Assembly: GCA_016617855.1 (NCBI GenBank)
Contig: JAECUM010011002.1
Location: forward strand, 1-64,000
Direction of reading: 5' to 3'
From: Megalonaias nervosa
Taxonomy: Eukaryota; Mollusca; Bivalvia; Unionida; Unionidae
DNA: 64,000 nt
Under the pieces are notes generated by a model. That model was not told the DNA's origin, made no database searches, and saw only the letters and a program-made list of their open reading frames with translations. The translations under genes and the position numbers were made by a program. Shown piece after piece: positions 51,082 to 64,000 of this stretch (position 1 is the first letter of the stretch; each line of letters begins with the position of its first letter).

Positions 51082-53075
51082 CTGAATAAAAAGAAAATTA
51101 TTTTGCTATTATTTTAGAGTATTAACACTTATGCATTTTTGTGTACTAAAATACAAATAACTATTTCCTGATACTAAACTGCAGCAGTTTCAAGAACATT
51201 TGTTGTCATGAGTTGTTTCGCCCTTTGAGTATACATGTGTGTCTGTCTACCTGTCTATCTGTCTGTGTGTCTGGATTTATTTGAAGAGAGTGGAAGAGTG
51301 AGTCTTTCTGGATTGCGATAAGATTAAGCTGCTGGTTGATACGTTTGTCTGTAAATTTAAGTTATAACGTTCTATTGTCCATCAAGTGAACTCCCCTACA
51401 CAGTTGTACGGTGATTTAAAGTTATCTAATAACCAAAGTGCAAAGCAGTTGGCCAGAAAATGTGGGTTAGTATGACATATTCTGAATAGAATTCTTCAAA
51501 TTCCCATAGTTACGAAAATTACACGTGAATGTTATTATGTTTTTAGTAGTTTTGCCATATTTTAATGCAAAAGGAATTATTTGTACAATATTGATAAAAA
51601 TTTGTTTTATGATGATCTCTATATCAATTAAGTGAAATTCTAGTGAGTAGATTTTTGGAAAGATGTCGTTTGATGTTGATATTTTAACAATATTTTAAAA
51701 CAGCGGCCATAGTGGGGATAGCTAATATGCATTATGCGTACAATATGGAACGGCATTTATGCCAGGATATTTTTCTGGTTAAATGTTGTTAAGTTACCGT
51801 TAGATCTTTTTATAAATCTCGTTCGTTTGATTGCTTGATGTGTATTACTGCAGCCTCATTGAATGCCGAATTGGCACCCTTTGTACAAAATACGTAAATC
51901 ATTTATGCCAGGATGCTTCTATCATATTTGATTACATTTTTCACGGCTTTTCATGATAAAATATTTAAAGATTTTATATATTTTGTAAATGTCACCTAAT
52001 TTGATCGCGAACGGTATCGTTAACAATAAAAATTTAAAGCCCTTCATGCCATAGTGCTCTCTGCTAGATATAGTTGAAAACCATTCAGTGGTAAATTTGA
52101 AGCTGCTTAAAATAGCAAATGTGGACGATCGACACATAGTGCGCGATGGACCTAAGACCATATTACAGTTCACCTTGGTTATGGACAGCTTAGATTTCGC
52201 TGAAGTCAATATAAGAAATGTTAAGCGTTCGAGTGACGTAGAGCGACACTTTTGGGTACACTCCCATGACCCCTTATACTTTTTAAAAGTTTATTTGTCT
52301 TATCATAGTAATGATTACAGAGACAACAAGATGTCGTCAAGTGTGAATTATCTGACTTTGTTTAGGCATGTAATTTGTAGTGTCAAACTGTTTTGACTCA
52401 AAGAATTGTACTTGCATTTTGGACCCAAATGTTTCAAGAAACTTCTTTTATTTTAATGATTTGTATTATGTTTGATCAAACAAGACTGCTGATCATGGCT
52501 AAATTTCAAGATGTGTTGGTACACGCAAGAACAAGTTCTAACTTGTGGGTTTTGAACTGAGCTTAAAATGTACTCCTACTACCTTTTGAAAAGAAGGCAA
52601 GATATGTGACCTTTTATTTTGCCTCAGTTTCACCAACATATGTCTTAAGTTAAGTCTACACTTGAGACATTTCACAGCTTAAATTTTATCTGGAATCTAA
52701 TCTTTAATTTCAGTCTTAAGTGACGCCGGTGAGATGATGGCATTGTTTCCTAGCCAACAACCTTTCGTATTTATTTCCCTGAAGGAGAAGAGTAACTTTA
52801 TTTTATTAGATGTTGATTTTTTAAATATTTTTACATTTACGGAAAAATACATTTATCCTAATTATCAGACCTCATACCAATCATTCGAATAAAATCATTT
52901 TATTTTCAATCTATCATTAATATATTTTCTTATTTAAAGAGTTGTTTCTTTCCTCTTTGTAATGATACCAATAACTTATGACCAATCCAAAGTGAACCTT
53001 TGCTCATAAAATGATAGCTTATACAGGTAAATTTACAATATAATTATAAATGTACTAAGCATGTATTTGGCATAC
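51082..53075. other. Non-coding stretch, presumed intron
   Basis: The first part keeps remnants of the class A upstream intron (GAACATTTGTTGTCATGAG near 51193). Overlapping open frames of about 100 codons at 51922-52396 on both strands show no domain I recognise and are not supported as genes. Confidence 0.55.
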
Positions 53076-53252
53076 CGTCACATTGTAAAATGCTTGAGGC
53101 ACCGGTAAAGGATGTATTTGTTCCCGTCGGACAATTCTTACAGGAGAACTGTTGGGACAAGTCCTGGTACGTTGCATATGGACAGTTCACACATTCCTGT
53201 AAACCACCGCTGTTTCGATTATCCACATAGTATGTTCCAGGTCCACATTTTT
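53076..53252 (-). CDS. Divergent GCC2/GCC3 module exon (59 codons)
   Basis: The acceptor is TTTCAG and the donor GTATGC. The exon is 177 bp, phase 1 to phase 1. The six cysteines fall at residues 3, 21, 24, 38, 41 and 58, with the family pattern CGPGTYY, ECVNCPYATYQ, FSCKNCPTGTNTS, LQC. A six-residue longer first loop (VDNRNSGG) distinguishes it from the 53-residue modules. An N-glycosylation sequon (NTS) lies at residues 46-48. It has no close paralogue in the window, so it probably represents the single-copy, older part of the gene upstream of the amplified array. Confidence 0.85.
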
Positions 53253-53429
53253 CTGAAATGTTACAAGAGTGAAATATGGTTGGATGTTTGGATGGATGAA
53301 TAGATGGTTGGGTGGATGGATGATGCCACTAGATGAAATAAATGAGTATATACTTCACTGAGAACACTTTATTGCATAATTTATCATATCATACTATGAT
53401 ACATCATCATCAAATCACCTCATTAAAAG

Positions 53430-53665
53430 AGGGCCTCGGTTGGTCGAATGGTCTGAGGCGATCGCCTTTACAGATCATTGACATCTCACTTCTGTCCACC
53501 TGGTTTCGAGTCTCGGGCTCGGCCAGCGTGAGAAAGCTTGTCAGTAGCTTGCCGTGGGATGGTGGTTCTTCCCGGGGTTTTCCTGGGTTCCTCTTCCACC
53601 AAATATACTGGCCGCCATGTATAACCTATCATGTGCTGAAAAGTGGCGTTAAATCCATAAAAACA
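53430..53665 (+). mobile_element. tRNA-derived SINE, second family
   Basis: The 5' part resembles a tRNA head (TGGTCGAATGG and GGTTTCGAGTCTC as A- and B-box-like stretches). The central part has CCGTGGGATGGTGG and GGCCGCCATGTATAA, a core I associate with SINEs common in molluscs. The 3' end is (CAA)n. No clear target-site duplication was found. It sits in the region next to the divergent exon at 53076. Confidence 0.75.
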
Positions 53666-54666
53666 ACAACAACAACCATAGAATTTCTCACATGTTTGTC
53701 TTATGGTTCAGAATAAACCAGCGTTCACTTTCGATGAATGTTGAATACTAAAAAAGATTACTTTGAGTGGAGCCAGATAAGAAATTGTTATAATTTCAAT
53801 TTTACCTCGACACGTTCGATTTCAGGTACCAAGTTACAATAATAGAACCAAAAAAAGAACGGTCTGCCATAGCAAATCTCCATCCTTTCACTACATATTC
53901 CAATAACCCATCTAACCCAACCACAACCCACATCCCCAAACCAAAGACCTAAGAGGCGTACTGCAAAACCCGTCACATATATAATGCGTCCTATTGCTGT
54001 CGTTGAATATATGAAATAAAAGTAAACAATGGCTTTGTGTAAGAGAATTCTGTATAAGTGGTCATGGATCTACCATCACCACGGACACCAGGAATGGGAG
54101 TCAATAATGACACCCTTATCAGAGATAGTCACACATAGGTAAAATAAATACAAACTTTTGTGAATTTCCACCTACCGTTTTCAAACACGATCTGATAAGG
54201 AAAAGATGAACGGGTGAACAGACAGTAGGTATAACAATATCATTGCCGCTTTTTAAAGCAAGGGTCGGAATAACATTTTTCTGTATACCTACTTGCTTTT
54301 GTTTTTTGTTCTTCCAGTATCAGTCTGCTTCAGATAAATATTTCTAGGAAAGCCAAATATTAATCCGCCAGTCTTGACGATTAGAGATATCTTCTAAAAC
54401 ATTAGAAAGAAAACATTTTTCCGAACATTCCATTTCGGTAGGAATCGTTTGACTTGTCTTTTGGATATCTTATTGTCATACTTTCATATTAGTAACTGAA
54501 TGCTTTCATAAAAATGCATTCTATGAACATGCCTTACGACCTTCACTGCTTTCAAAAACATCACTAAAACTTCTAGCCAAATTGCGTGCGTTTCTATAAA
54601 TTTAACTAAGGACTCAACTTGAGTCTGATTTAGTCAGATCTAAGCTGTAATTAAAAAATTACTTAC

Positions 54667-54703
54667 GACACACTCCATTTAATACTCCACTTCCGGTATC
54701 ACA
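54667..54703 (-). CDS. 37-bp microexon preceding the first module exon
   Basis: On the minus strand a pyrimidine-rich tract ending TTTCAG precedes 37 bases that end at GTAAGTAA, a near-perfect donor. Read from phase 0 the exon gives CDTGSGVLNGVC plus one extra base. That base (C) completes a Gln codon with the first two bases of the exon at 53076-53252, giving NGVCQKCGPGTYY across the junction, an uninterrupted cysteine-rich reading. The phase fit, splice signals and matching composition support a real exon; its short length is the main doubt. The preceding exon would have to end in phase 0 and was not found. Confidence 0.6.
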
Positions 54704-56936
54704 CTGAAATAAAAATGGATATTGATAACTAATTTGTTCAAAGAGAAACATGCCGGTCAGTGAGAACTTTCATCAGTGCCTGATTACCCATTAAACACAC
54801 TAAGAACGTGCTTAGGGCACCAGCCCAAGAGGGGCACCAGACAAAATTCAAATTAATTGCTGATGATAACATTAAATAAATTATATATGCCCATTTCGAT
54901 CTGCATGTACGAGTATTTTGATTTGGAATGATGGCAACAGTGGTATTTTCACCTCTTTTTAGCTTTTAGTATTGTCTTTTTTTTTATAGATTCACATTTT
55001 GTAGGAAGGGGGCACCATAATATTTTCAGTGCTAAAGTCCCTGGGAATTTCTTAATCCAGCACTGACTTTCATTAAAATGTTATCTATTTTACAAATCTT
55101 TGTTATGCCATTTTCACTTTGTTCGTATTCCGTTGATTCTATTCTGTCCTTTTGTATTCATTTGTAAAACAATGAAATCAGTTTGTAATACTGGTATAAC
55201 AGAAGGTGACATTTAGTGATGCAAAGTTGACTATTTTTACAACTACTCTGCAAGTGAAAGTTACACAGCGTAAGGAGAACAATGATGATCTATCTATCTA
55301 ACACACACACACACACACACACACCATGTCGGCCAATTACGACACTCCTGTAAACATTGGATCACGTGTTGTTTTGGTCGAAAATCCAATTTGTATCAAG
55401 GAAGAACGATTGTCCTTTTATTAAGGAAGTGATATTCATAAAGTGTACAAAAATAACCCACACTTCTACCCTAAATGCATATGAAAATGTGATTTCTAAA
55501 TGTCAACATGAAGACCTCCTCCATGACCGTCTTGAACTTGTAACCCAGAAAATCCTATTTACTATGTATCTTTTAGAATCATAAAATAAATACATTATAT
55601 AAAAGATGGAAATGTATACCTTTAAACAATACTGCATTTTAATCCAAATTTCCAATTTTGCAAAAAGTTGTCCCACAGAAAGTTTTATCGTCTGCTGTAT
55701 GTCAACTTGACGCTAGAACGGGATTCTCAAAAACTTCCCCGACATATAGTCTGTTTCTAAATTCTTTGGTAATTATTTTTTCGCATGAACGAGAAGTTGT
55801 AAACACCTTGCATCCTATTCATTGTTGGTTCTCTTCAACATAATAGCTTCTTTTTTTCTTTTTTTTTAATAAAATGCTGAACTTTAAACATATTTTTACA
55901 TGATAAGATTAATTTGCTTAATATCTGTTGCTATATATTGGCACTGTTACGTTGAATTTTGTAAAACCAGCTATAAACCCGACTTAATTCCTCGGCTGAA
56001 ATAATGACAGAAAAAGTCTAAAGTAATGTATTTCATCTCCATAGCCCGATTAATAAACATTAGATCATTTCAAAGCTATGCGCAGAATAGGCCGCGCATA
56101 TCGCGAATCATGATAACACAGGGGTGGTATCCGGTGTGTCCAAAATTAATATTATTTTGAACAGAATATTCTGGTGACAACTGCCTCTTTTTTATATGGC
56201 AAGCATTGCAGTATTTTATTTTCGTCAATCGGTCGAATTCAGTAGGCGTTTTGCTTCAGTACTGGTGACGGAAACCTTAGGTGCGCAGTCATGCCCGACA
56301 GCATGACAGTTACCTGACTAAAGTATATTCACATTTTAACTGTTCGATTCGTATTTAGCGGCACATCAGCACATGAAAGACTATTTAGTGCCGTGGCAAA
56401 ATGATTACAGTAGCTGACCAGAGGTGCAATGCGTTAGCCGGCACATGTTGGTCAGGGTATAATTTAAACCAGAATCCACTAATTCTGAGTCAAGTACGCT
56501 AACAAATGAGTCACGTATCTCTGCTATCTTATAAGAACTATGCACACGTGTGATAAAAGTCAGGGTACCAGACTAAACTATCAACAGCTTGAGCCATTGC
56601 TACAATATCCATCTACTGAAAACACATCACAACAAAAGCAAATGGTCAAATAATGGTGATTATTTAATTTTTCAATCCAGACCAAGTTTTAGCGACCTTG
56701 TAGTACAACTGCGTTATTAGAGCTATTTCTTTATCCCAGTTAAATACAAATTTAGCACTGAAATTACCACCAATTAGTACGATATGTAACATAGCACGCA
56801 ATCTAATATAACTTAAAATCTCTGCAAATCGTTAAAGAAATATTTATACAGAAAAAGGGACTGATTGAAAAAATGGTAATGACGTTGTTATTCTGATCTT
56901 CCATGTGAAGATTATATATTTTGGCATATCAGACTG

Positions 56937-57060
<124 letters not shown>

Positions 57061-57504
57061 TGCAGATGTTGAATGAAAGCCTTGGAATTGACATGAATTA
57101 CCCAAAAATTCTGCCGTTTGTATCAAAGAGATGAGAGTTCAGTGCCACTCCCGTTTACTGACCACGCAGGTCTCGATTTTATATACAGTGCTAAGTTTCA
57201 GGAGATACTTTTTTCTGTTCATACATTTCTTTGGGATTTTACGAGGTCCCAGTTTTAATACTCGCTTAAATGCACTTTGGTCCGTGTTCGATTCCTTTAT
57301 CGTTATGTGCGAAAACTAACAGTCATTAAAATCATTGTCGTGGTATACTAGTCTAATCCGGCTTCTTCCATTGGAAATTCTAAACAACAATGCAACATCT
57401 AAATCAAAGAGTATTTAACACAAATTATTATAATTTATATAATATCAAAAGCATAATAAATGCTAAATTTTATACATTGATTCAAACTTTTACCCTGCAT
57501 GTCA

Positions 57505-58015
57505 TTCTACTGTGGTTTAAAATGAAAAACAAAATGTGCGGTTCAAGAACCAGTTACCGCCTACATGCACTTACTTAGATGTGAAGGTTGGAGTGAGGTG
57601 CGACTACCTATAATGTAGGTGAACTGGTATGTTTGGTTGATTTAGTTATAGTCGTTTATCGCCTACACGGCATATATGACAGTAAATTACTGTATGCGTT
57701 TTTGCGCACTAATTAACTGGGTCACACTTATTAGAATAACTCCAAAGCAAGCCACGGGCTGTGCAACCTCCTGTCCCTTCAGTTGTCTGAATTGAACCGA
57801 TATGACAGTGAAGGCATATGATACTGTTATAAAAAAAAAATAACTTCGTGCACACTGCCATTGAAACTTGATCCCTGCTTTTCACTAGAATGAGGTTCAA
57901 AATGAAGAACAAAATGCAGGTTCAAGAACCAGTTAAAGCCTAAATACGCCTACATAAAGGTCAAGGTAGGAGTAGGGTGCGACTACCTTCAATATAAATG
58001 AACTGATATGACAAG
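57505..58015. repeat. Direct repeat pair in non-coding DNA
   Basis: A stretch of about 130 bp at 57505-57640 recurs at 57885-58015. Shared pieces are GGTTCAAGAACCAGTTA, GTGCGACTACCT and TGAACTG(G/A)TATG. The two copies are diverged and separated by about 250 bp. No reading frame is shared. Confidence 0.75.
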
Positions 58016-58308
58016 GGAGTGTAGCACGACAAATATTCATACAAAAATAATCCCTAAATCTCACAGATAGCAAGATTTGTGAAAATGTCTCCCTTTCATT
58101 TTGGAAATACTATTTGTTATTTAAAAATTACATTTCTACATTTCTAGACAGGTAATGAAATCTTGAGATGACGCATTATACAGTCCATCGCTTATGCCAA
58201 GACTAGTACTGAATGTTACTATGAATGGTTTTAATAGTTACATTCCGGAAAGAAAAATGTTTACGGACAGACAAACATACTTCACAGCTGTTGTTCTTGT
58301 TACTGTCT

Positions 58309-58646
58309 GAAACTGCTCCGGTGGCCTAAGTGGTTAGAGCGTCCGCCTCGGATGAGGGAGGTCGCGGGTTCGAATCCCAGCCGAGTCATACCAAAGACTT
58401 ATTTTTAAAAAATGGTACTAGCAGATGCCTCGCTTGGCGCTCAGCATTAAGAGGTTAGTGTTACGACTGGTCGGCCTGGTGTCAAAATAATGTGACTGGA
58501 TGGGACATGATGCTACATGTCTGCGGCATGATGCCCCAATGCTGAACATCACTATAAACTGCCACACTGCAGAAATCGTAGCGATATGACTAAAAATTTG
58601 TTAGAGCTACGTTAAAAATCCAAATCACACACACACACACATGCGC
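58309..58646 (+). mobile_element. tRNA-derived SINE, second copy of the same family
   Basis: The head has the A box (with one extra A) and B box GGTTCGAATCC. The body (GCCTCGCTTGGCGCTCAGCA and onward) matches the SINE at 21854-22176 in reverse. The tail passes into (CA)n. An 11-bp target-site duplication, TGTTACTGTCT, lies at 58298-58308 and 58647-58657. Confidence 0.9.
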
Positions 58647-58689
58647 TGTTACTGTCTTGTTTATAAGAGAACTTTCATCACTTTATCTG

Positions 58690-58835
58690 AGTATGCCATT
58701 CCAAAGAAATGTGAGCTAAGTGCCTTTCCCCAAAGACACACCAAGGCAGCCAATCTTAGCTGACTTTTGCGGGTATCGAACTCTCGATCCTTGGATTACT
58801 ATGTCTGGCTCTCGACTAAATGAGCTAACGCGGAC
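58690..58835 (-). mobile_element. Degenerate tRNA-headed SINE fragment
   Basis: Minus-strand reading shows GTTAGCTCATTTAGTCGAGA and GAGTTCGATACCC, in tRNA A- and B-box order, followed by TTGGTGTGTCTTTGGGGAAA and GGCACTTAGC, a stretch typical of V-SINE-like elements. It is not a functional tRNA, since the arms do not pair well. Confidence 0.6.
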
Positions 58836-60789
58836 AGACATACAGATATTGCGATATCACTATTACATACGGGGGAAGGGGTGAATAGGAGGAGGTATAG
58901 TATGCCTGTAATATAAAGATTTAGGGAAATAAAAAGGACCAATATTGCCTAATTTTATGAAAATATTTACGTTTCTGACTGCTTACGTACACTCTGGGGA
59001 CATTTAAAGGGAGCGGTTGCATCTCCACCCTTAACAAGCATGCTCCATTCTCGTGGCATAGCCAAGTGAAAAATTATTTTTGATTTAGTAATTGATTCCT
59101 TTCGTGAATAATTAGACTAATAAAGATCATTACAATTAAAATGCATCTTTTCATACTTCTACCAAGAAAATTTAACTTAATATAAGACACCTTCAATTAG
59201 CAACTATTCATCTTTTTTACGGCCATCTATGATCTTTTCAAGTAAGTTTGAAACCTTAGTCAAATTGATGTCATCGGTTGGGTATGGAATGTGCCAATTA
59301 ACTGTTGCGTGGCCAATATTCCAATGTCCAGCTAAGCAATCTTACCACTCAGAAGGTAAGTGTAAATCGGTTACCTGGACAATTTTGGCTTTATAAAAAG
59401 TATAATGTCATATCTTTATAAATATGAACATTTTCTTCATATTGTAATAGAACATCACAACGTACTTGTGATTAATTGTCCAATCGTTATTTTTGTTATT
59501 TGTGAGAAGAAAAAAAAATCCGATTTTAAATATATACATGTAGCTACACTAAATAAAGAGTGGGGCGTTCTTTTCAAATCAGGCAGGTCTTATGAGGTGT
59601 TGAAAAAGGACCTCATGAAATACTAGACAGAAGGCATTTTAAAGCACTTATCGATTATTACTGCTGTCAGTTTGTTAAGTATTCAAGTCTGATATTTGTC
59701 TGATTTCCCAGATGTCTATTGGAAACTCATTAAAACTTTTTGTATCCCGACTTGAAAACCCAATCTCCGATTATTTTTTAGTTTTTATGAAAGGGGGAAG
59801 GAAGGGGTTGACAATCTTTGATGTATTTCGTGTGTTTCGTCCAAAAAGCGGCTCAGATACTGGTTACAAGTTTTCTTTAAAAGAGAAGTTGAGTTGGTTG
59901 AAAATGATCCATGCAGAACACGTTAGGACCACATGGTTATGCAGTGCATACAGTCATGCAGATACATGATGGCGATATAAATATTATTTCAAACCTGCAA
60001 TAAATCTGAGCAGTGTAAGTACCAGAGTATGTTAAATTATGTTTCGGTTTTTAAATTATCTATGAACACCAAACATTAAAGACAATCAGTGACATCGACA
60101 GTTTTCTGAGATCCCTTTGATAATATATCGACAATTAGTGTCTTGTTATTGCACTGACATAGTTACATAGGTCGCTTACTATGCTCATTCAGACAAGAGA
60201 AATACTTTTGCAAACCACATTTGTTGAAGAAAGATAATTGCAAAGGACACTTTATGTAAATAATCTGAGGCAAAACGTTTGAAAATAGTATGCATCTAAA
60301 CAGAAATTGTGAATCTCTTTCTATCTAAGCTGAACATTTATGTTGTTCACTTAGGAAACACATCACATTGGAATGGGCACACTGATATAATATCTGATTA
60401 ATGTGTAGTTACGGTTTGCTTATATTTGCTTGATTATAATGAGAGACACAGGCAATGGATTCTTCTTTAATGATTGATACTGTATATGTATTCATCATTT
60501 TCCATTTTTTTAAAAAGCTGAAAGAAAACTAGAACATTATTTCCTGTTTTTATTTCCTTTTTAATAATTACACCATTCAAAGGTGAAAGAGCAGTATTAG
60601 GGATATACCGATATGTCGATAAAAAGTGTATACAGATTTGGATTGCAAATCTTCTGCATTGCAAACAATGGTCACTGAATTTCACTTTTGACTTTTCTTA
60701 TTACGTTGATTTACTGAGAACCTTTCGATTTATTTTCCTCTTTCGTAAACAAATTCGAAGAACGTAGTGTTCACAATCATCCGTGATAG
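58836..60789. other. Non-coding stretch, nothing assigned
   Basis: AT-rich, with short plus-strand open frames at 59405-59626 and 59712-59969 that show no recognisable domain. Confidence 0.5.
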
Positions 60790-61510
60790 TCAGTATCTGA
60801 AAGCGGGTGTTCTCTGATAGCGGGTGTTCCGTGATGGTTTATACTAGATTCTCTACGTTTCCTCATTTATATAAATGATATTGTTACTGATATACCACCC
60901 TCGATAAAATTCTTAGCTGAGGATACATCTTTATACATAGTCTCTGTACACAGTAGAAAAAGGTCTCTACATGCTCTCAAGTATTCATGACAATGACCTG
61001 AAGAAATTGACACAATAAGTGGGCTGAGCAGTGATTAGTTAGTGTTAACCCAAAGTAAACAAAGAGTATGAAAATACGCAAGGAAACTGTCCCGATTATT
61101 ATCTGATATAGTTTCTAAACGCTGTATTAATCCAATCTGTAAATTACCATAAACACTTCTGTTTTTATTCTAACAATAATGTCCTTTGTCGTTTTCATCT
61201 ATTTGAAATAATTAAATAGACTTAGCAAAGAGTTAATATCTTCCAAGAAATCACACACAGATTACATAGCAGATCATTGGATAAGTTTTAATCTGCATAC
61301 ATTGGAGAAATATTAGAATATGCTGATCTTGTACGGGACAGGAAAGACTCGAGAAAGTTCTGATTGAAAAAGGGTGAATCGTAACCAGAGCCACTAGATC
61401 AGCAAGAAAAATTCGTAAGACTAGATGGGAAATTCTAGCTCAAAGACGCAATAATTATAGGATGATAACATTATTTGAAATTGTTATGTCAGACAAACTA
61501 CTAACAGAGA
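60790..61510 (+). mobile_element. CR1/Jockey-like LINE relic
   Basis: Plus-strand reading shows FIYINDIVTDIPPSIKFLAE followed by DTSLYIVSVHSRK, the catalytic core of a non-LTR reverse transcriptase, with Glu in place of the first Asp of ADD. Further on GEILEYADLVRDRKDSRK and an ATRSARKIRKTRWEILAQRR block match the C-terminal part of such elements. Stops and frameshifts are many. It is a different lineage from relics A and B. Confidence 0.75.
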
Positions 61511-62496
61511 ATTAAGAAACAATAGTTACTGACAAGTGCCCTTTACAGGGCAATCTTGTATTGTTCATCATGCGTGTACCAGTAGCTGTGAGAGAGTGAA
61601 AAATCCTTCCAAAACATAAAATCAAACCCATCAGTTGGCATTTTCAGGTGATATATAAACAGCAATTTGAATTACCTCCCTAAATATTATTATACAGGTA
61701 CTCGTATAGCCAAACAATTTGCAAATAAACCAAAATAACACCATAATTCAGTGTTTAGAAATCATACATGCCTATGTTTACACGTTTTGACCCAAGCCAC
61801 AAATTACAACCTTTTGGCTAAGTCCCTAAAAGTAAGGATGGCCCAAGATTTCCGTGTCACAATGTTAGCTGTATAGATGCATGCGTATGGGCTAGGAACA
61901 AAGTCTCGGAGGTTTGGGAGTTAGGGGATAGACCCAGGGGTAAATATCAGTTGTGTATACGAATTCGTCTCTTCATGTGCGGTTAGTGTAAATATCATTA
62001 AAGTAAAAGGATCTCAGGCGATTCAAAGTCACGTCTCAGGGCGTGTTTTAGTATTCAGATTATCTGGAAAAATATTAAAAGATACTGATCTGAAATTTGG
62101 GATACCTGATATATTGGGTTATCTGGGATGTTTGGGATATCTTAAATTTGGGTGTTCTCCACAGCCTAACTCAATACTATAAAAAAAAAAAAAAATATAC
62201 ACAAGCATGAATATGATAAATGTTTATTTGCATAAACGAATATTGAACTCTATCAATATCTGATTTTCCCCCATGACGAATGTTTAAATATAAAAATCAA
62301 GATGGCCTTTTCTTAATAAAAGTACGACAATGAAATAAGCTGGAGACAGTCCGATTCTATGCATTATGCGTTATAATTGATACGATCTCGTCAATCCCTG
62401 TACAATTGATGAATGTCGCTGTACAATTTACAAGGTTACATTTACAAGTACATGCAGTTCGTCACACATTATGAACATTCTTTCTGAGATAATTGG

Positions 62497-62551
<55 letters not shown>

Positions 62552-62952
62552 GGATTTTATGTCTTAATTGCAAATTGATAAAATATAATTGTCTAAATAC
62601 AAAGGTTATTGTTATATAAAACATTGTACATGATTTACACCTGTTCTACATATTTCTAATGCTCTTCACTTTCATGACCGCAATCCAAACTACCACAATT
62701 TTATGAGGTATGATTTTCTTTTTTGTCCTTTGGACATCTATTATTGAAGGTATTATGTTTCAAATTTGCTTGAAAGGATGACATATTTCCATGTGGACCT
62801 CGTCATTCATTCTTTGTTATATCTGAAGATCGACATAGCTGTTTTTTTAATTAATATAATTATTATGAAACCCGATACTGTGGATATGCTTGGGCTCCTT
62901 TGGTCTTCTTTGGTCTTTATTTGAAAGCAACGAAACCTCTCTTAGTAGGTAC
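61511..62952. other. Non-coding stretch, nothing assigned
   Basis: Holds an A-run near 62181, the (CT)n run at 62501-62546 and otherwise featureless AT-rich sequence. Confidence 0.5.
62501..62546. repeat. (CT)n microsatellite
   Basis: A 46-base CT run. Confidence 0.97.
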
Positions 62953-63460
62953 TGTTACGACGCTATGTTCTTAAACCAAGCAAAAGAAAAAAGCGAAAAC
63001 CAACCAGTTTAGTAAAATTCAATAAATAATTTTTTTTCCCTAGAATACAAAGTAAAAGTTTAAAACGAACTTATAGTATTGTGAATTAAATCCCAAATAG
63101 TCTAAAAGTTATATCATAAGACCAAAAGTATAGAGTGTTCCGAATGAATTACAGTGGTGTTCCGAATGAATTCCAATTTTGAATAAGCTGATATGACAAT
63201 AGTCTGAAATTTGCCGATGTGCTAAGAGTTCTAATGTATCACAATTATATAATACTGAATGTCTTAAAATAAATTCGCAATAATTTAATCATAGTAATTT
63301 AGTCCGAAATGTCAAGGAGCACTTTGTAATTCCAATGAATAATTTAAATAAATAAATTCTCTCAAATTATAACTGAACATAACTAAAAGACAGATTCCAC
63401 TAGACACATGTTAAAATAGGAATAAATAATTCTGATGTAAAGACCCTTATATACATCTCC
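62953..63460 (-). mobile_element. LTR-like repeat, copy 2
   Basis: This is the inverted partner of 31126-31654. On the minus strand it has a TATA-box-like ATATAAGG (about 63450), then CATGTGTCTAGTGGAATC, a tandem GAATTCATTCGGAACAC pair, an AATAAA-like stretch, and ends CGTAACA. The order of TATA, polyadenylation-like signal and CA end fits an LTR. It may continue toward the window end. Confidence 0.55.
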
Positions 63461-64000
63461 ACTTGACCTATGTCGCAACAGTCTTTTCTTTTAAAATTCC
63501 ATTATCTTAATGGAAAATTACCGCAAATTGTAAGCAAACTTCGTTTCTAGAATCTTCTAATGTCAGAATCAAGGTTGTATCTAGAATTCAAACCTAATTA
63601 AACATGTTTTTTTTTAAGAATGACATTAGTCAGGTAGGCTCAAACTCTTACCCTAAATTATAGACAAAGGTCAGTCACACAATACAAAGTAATCATATAT
63701 AACGCTGCAACCAAAACTAAAATTGAAAAAATAAACCATAAAAACAGAGTTCTTGGCATCTTGAGTCATTCGTTTACACTAAATGTAGAGCCTTATTTTG
63801 AGTTGTGTCAAATATAACGCATTTTCTGGTTCTTTAGCAACCAACTACAGTGGAAAATATAGTGTTGTTTAAAGGAAGTATTTCAAACTGAAACCGTTAT
63901 ATTAATTAGCAGTCCAAAATACGAGTCTTTGACAGCAAACTGACTGCACCTAAAGTCTGCTTGAACATGAACAGATAGGAAATACAAAACATTACTTAGA

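Noticed and set aside
52088..52396. Plus-strand 102-codon open frame, with an overlapping 95-codon frame on the other strand
   Set aside because: No recognisable domain, no splice or promoter context, and both strands are open, so coding is not supported.
54170..54200. A 16-bp candidate microexon on the minus strand between CTTATCAG and GTAGGT
   Set aside because: Its length would shift the reading from phase 1 to phase 2 before the exon at 53252, while the exon at 54667 joins that exon perfectly without it.
54780..55060. A GGGCACCAG-containing stretch that recalls a DNA transposon fragment
   Set aside because: No terminal inverted repeats, duplicated target site or transposase reading could be found, so no element is called.

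Overview
The window is AT-rich animal DNA. Intron-split coding sequence, long (AT)n, (CA)n, (GA)n and (TGTA)n microsatellites, tRNA-derived SINEs with target-site duplications, and decayed LINE reverse transcriptases all point to a metazoan nuclear genome. The SINE and LINE types suggest a lophotrochozoan, perhaps a mollusc, but the species is not determined. No prokaryotic gene, CRISPR array, rRNA or functional tRNA was seen.

The only convincing host gene runs on the minus strand from about 54.7 kb down to 1.7 kb and leaves the window at one or both ends. It is an array of small exons, nearly all exactly 159 bp. Each starts and ends in phase 1 and encodes one six-cysteine module of the GCC2/GCC3 (ephrin-receptor-like, TNFR/EGF-like) type. 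I place 21 intact module exons, one 37-bp microexon and six broken module exons. The modules fall into class A (LNTLGNCQAC...SSGQTS...TLQTGSTSSSQC), class A' (ALGTY variant) and class B (FFRNTSG...STEQTS...TNQVASTSQAQC). Reading with the gene, the order is microexon, a divergent module, an A/B hybrid, B, broken B, five near-identical A exons, then repeated A'-B-A groups in various states of decay. Start codon, signal peptide and stop are not visible.

Layout from left to right: 0.3-6.3 kb and 13.2-18.7 kb are two copies of a segmental duplication carrying A'-B-A exons and a broken A exon. 6.3-12.9 kb has two B exons and one A exon, LINE relics and a possible solo LTR at 8.5-10.1 kb. 18.7-29.7 kb is an older, decayed copy with frameshifted exons, LINE relics, a nested SINE and a relic of a transposon-like protein. 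29.7-35 kb is AT-rich non-coding DNA with microsatellites and an LTR-like repeat. 35-37.6 kb is an intact A'-B-A group. 38.5-46.8 kb is a young tandem array of A-exon units of about 1.44 kb, with higher-order periodicity near 2.89 kb. 47-54.7 kb holds the more divergent exons. 54.7-64 kb has no exon I can support and contains SINEs, a LINE relic and a second LTR-like repeat.

The working model is that symmetric 1-1 exons embedded in repeat-rich introns have multiplied repeatedly by unequal exchange. Because each exon is frame-neutral, units can be gained, skipped or lost without breaking the reading frame.
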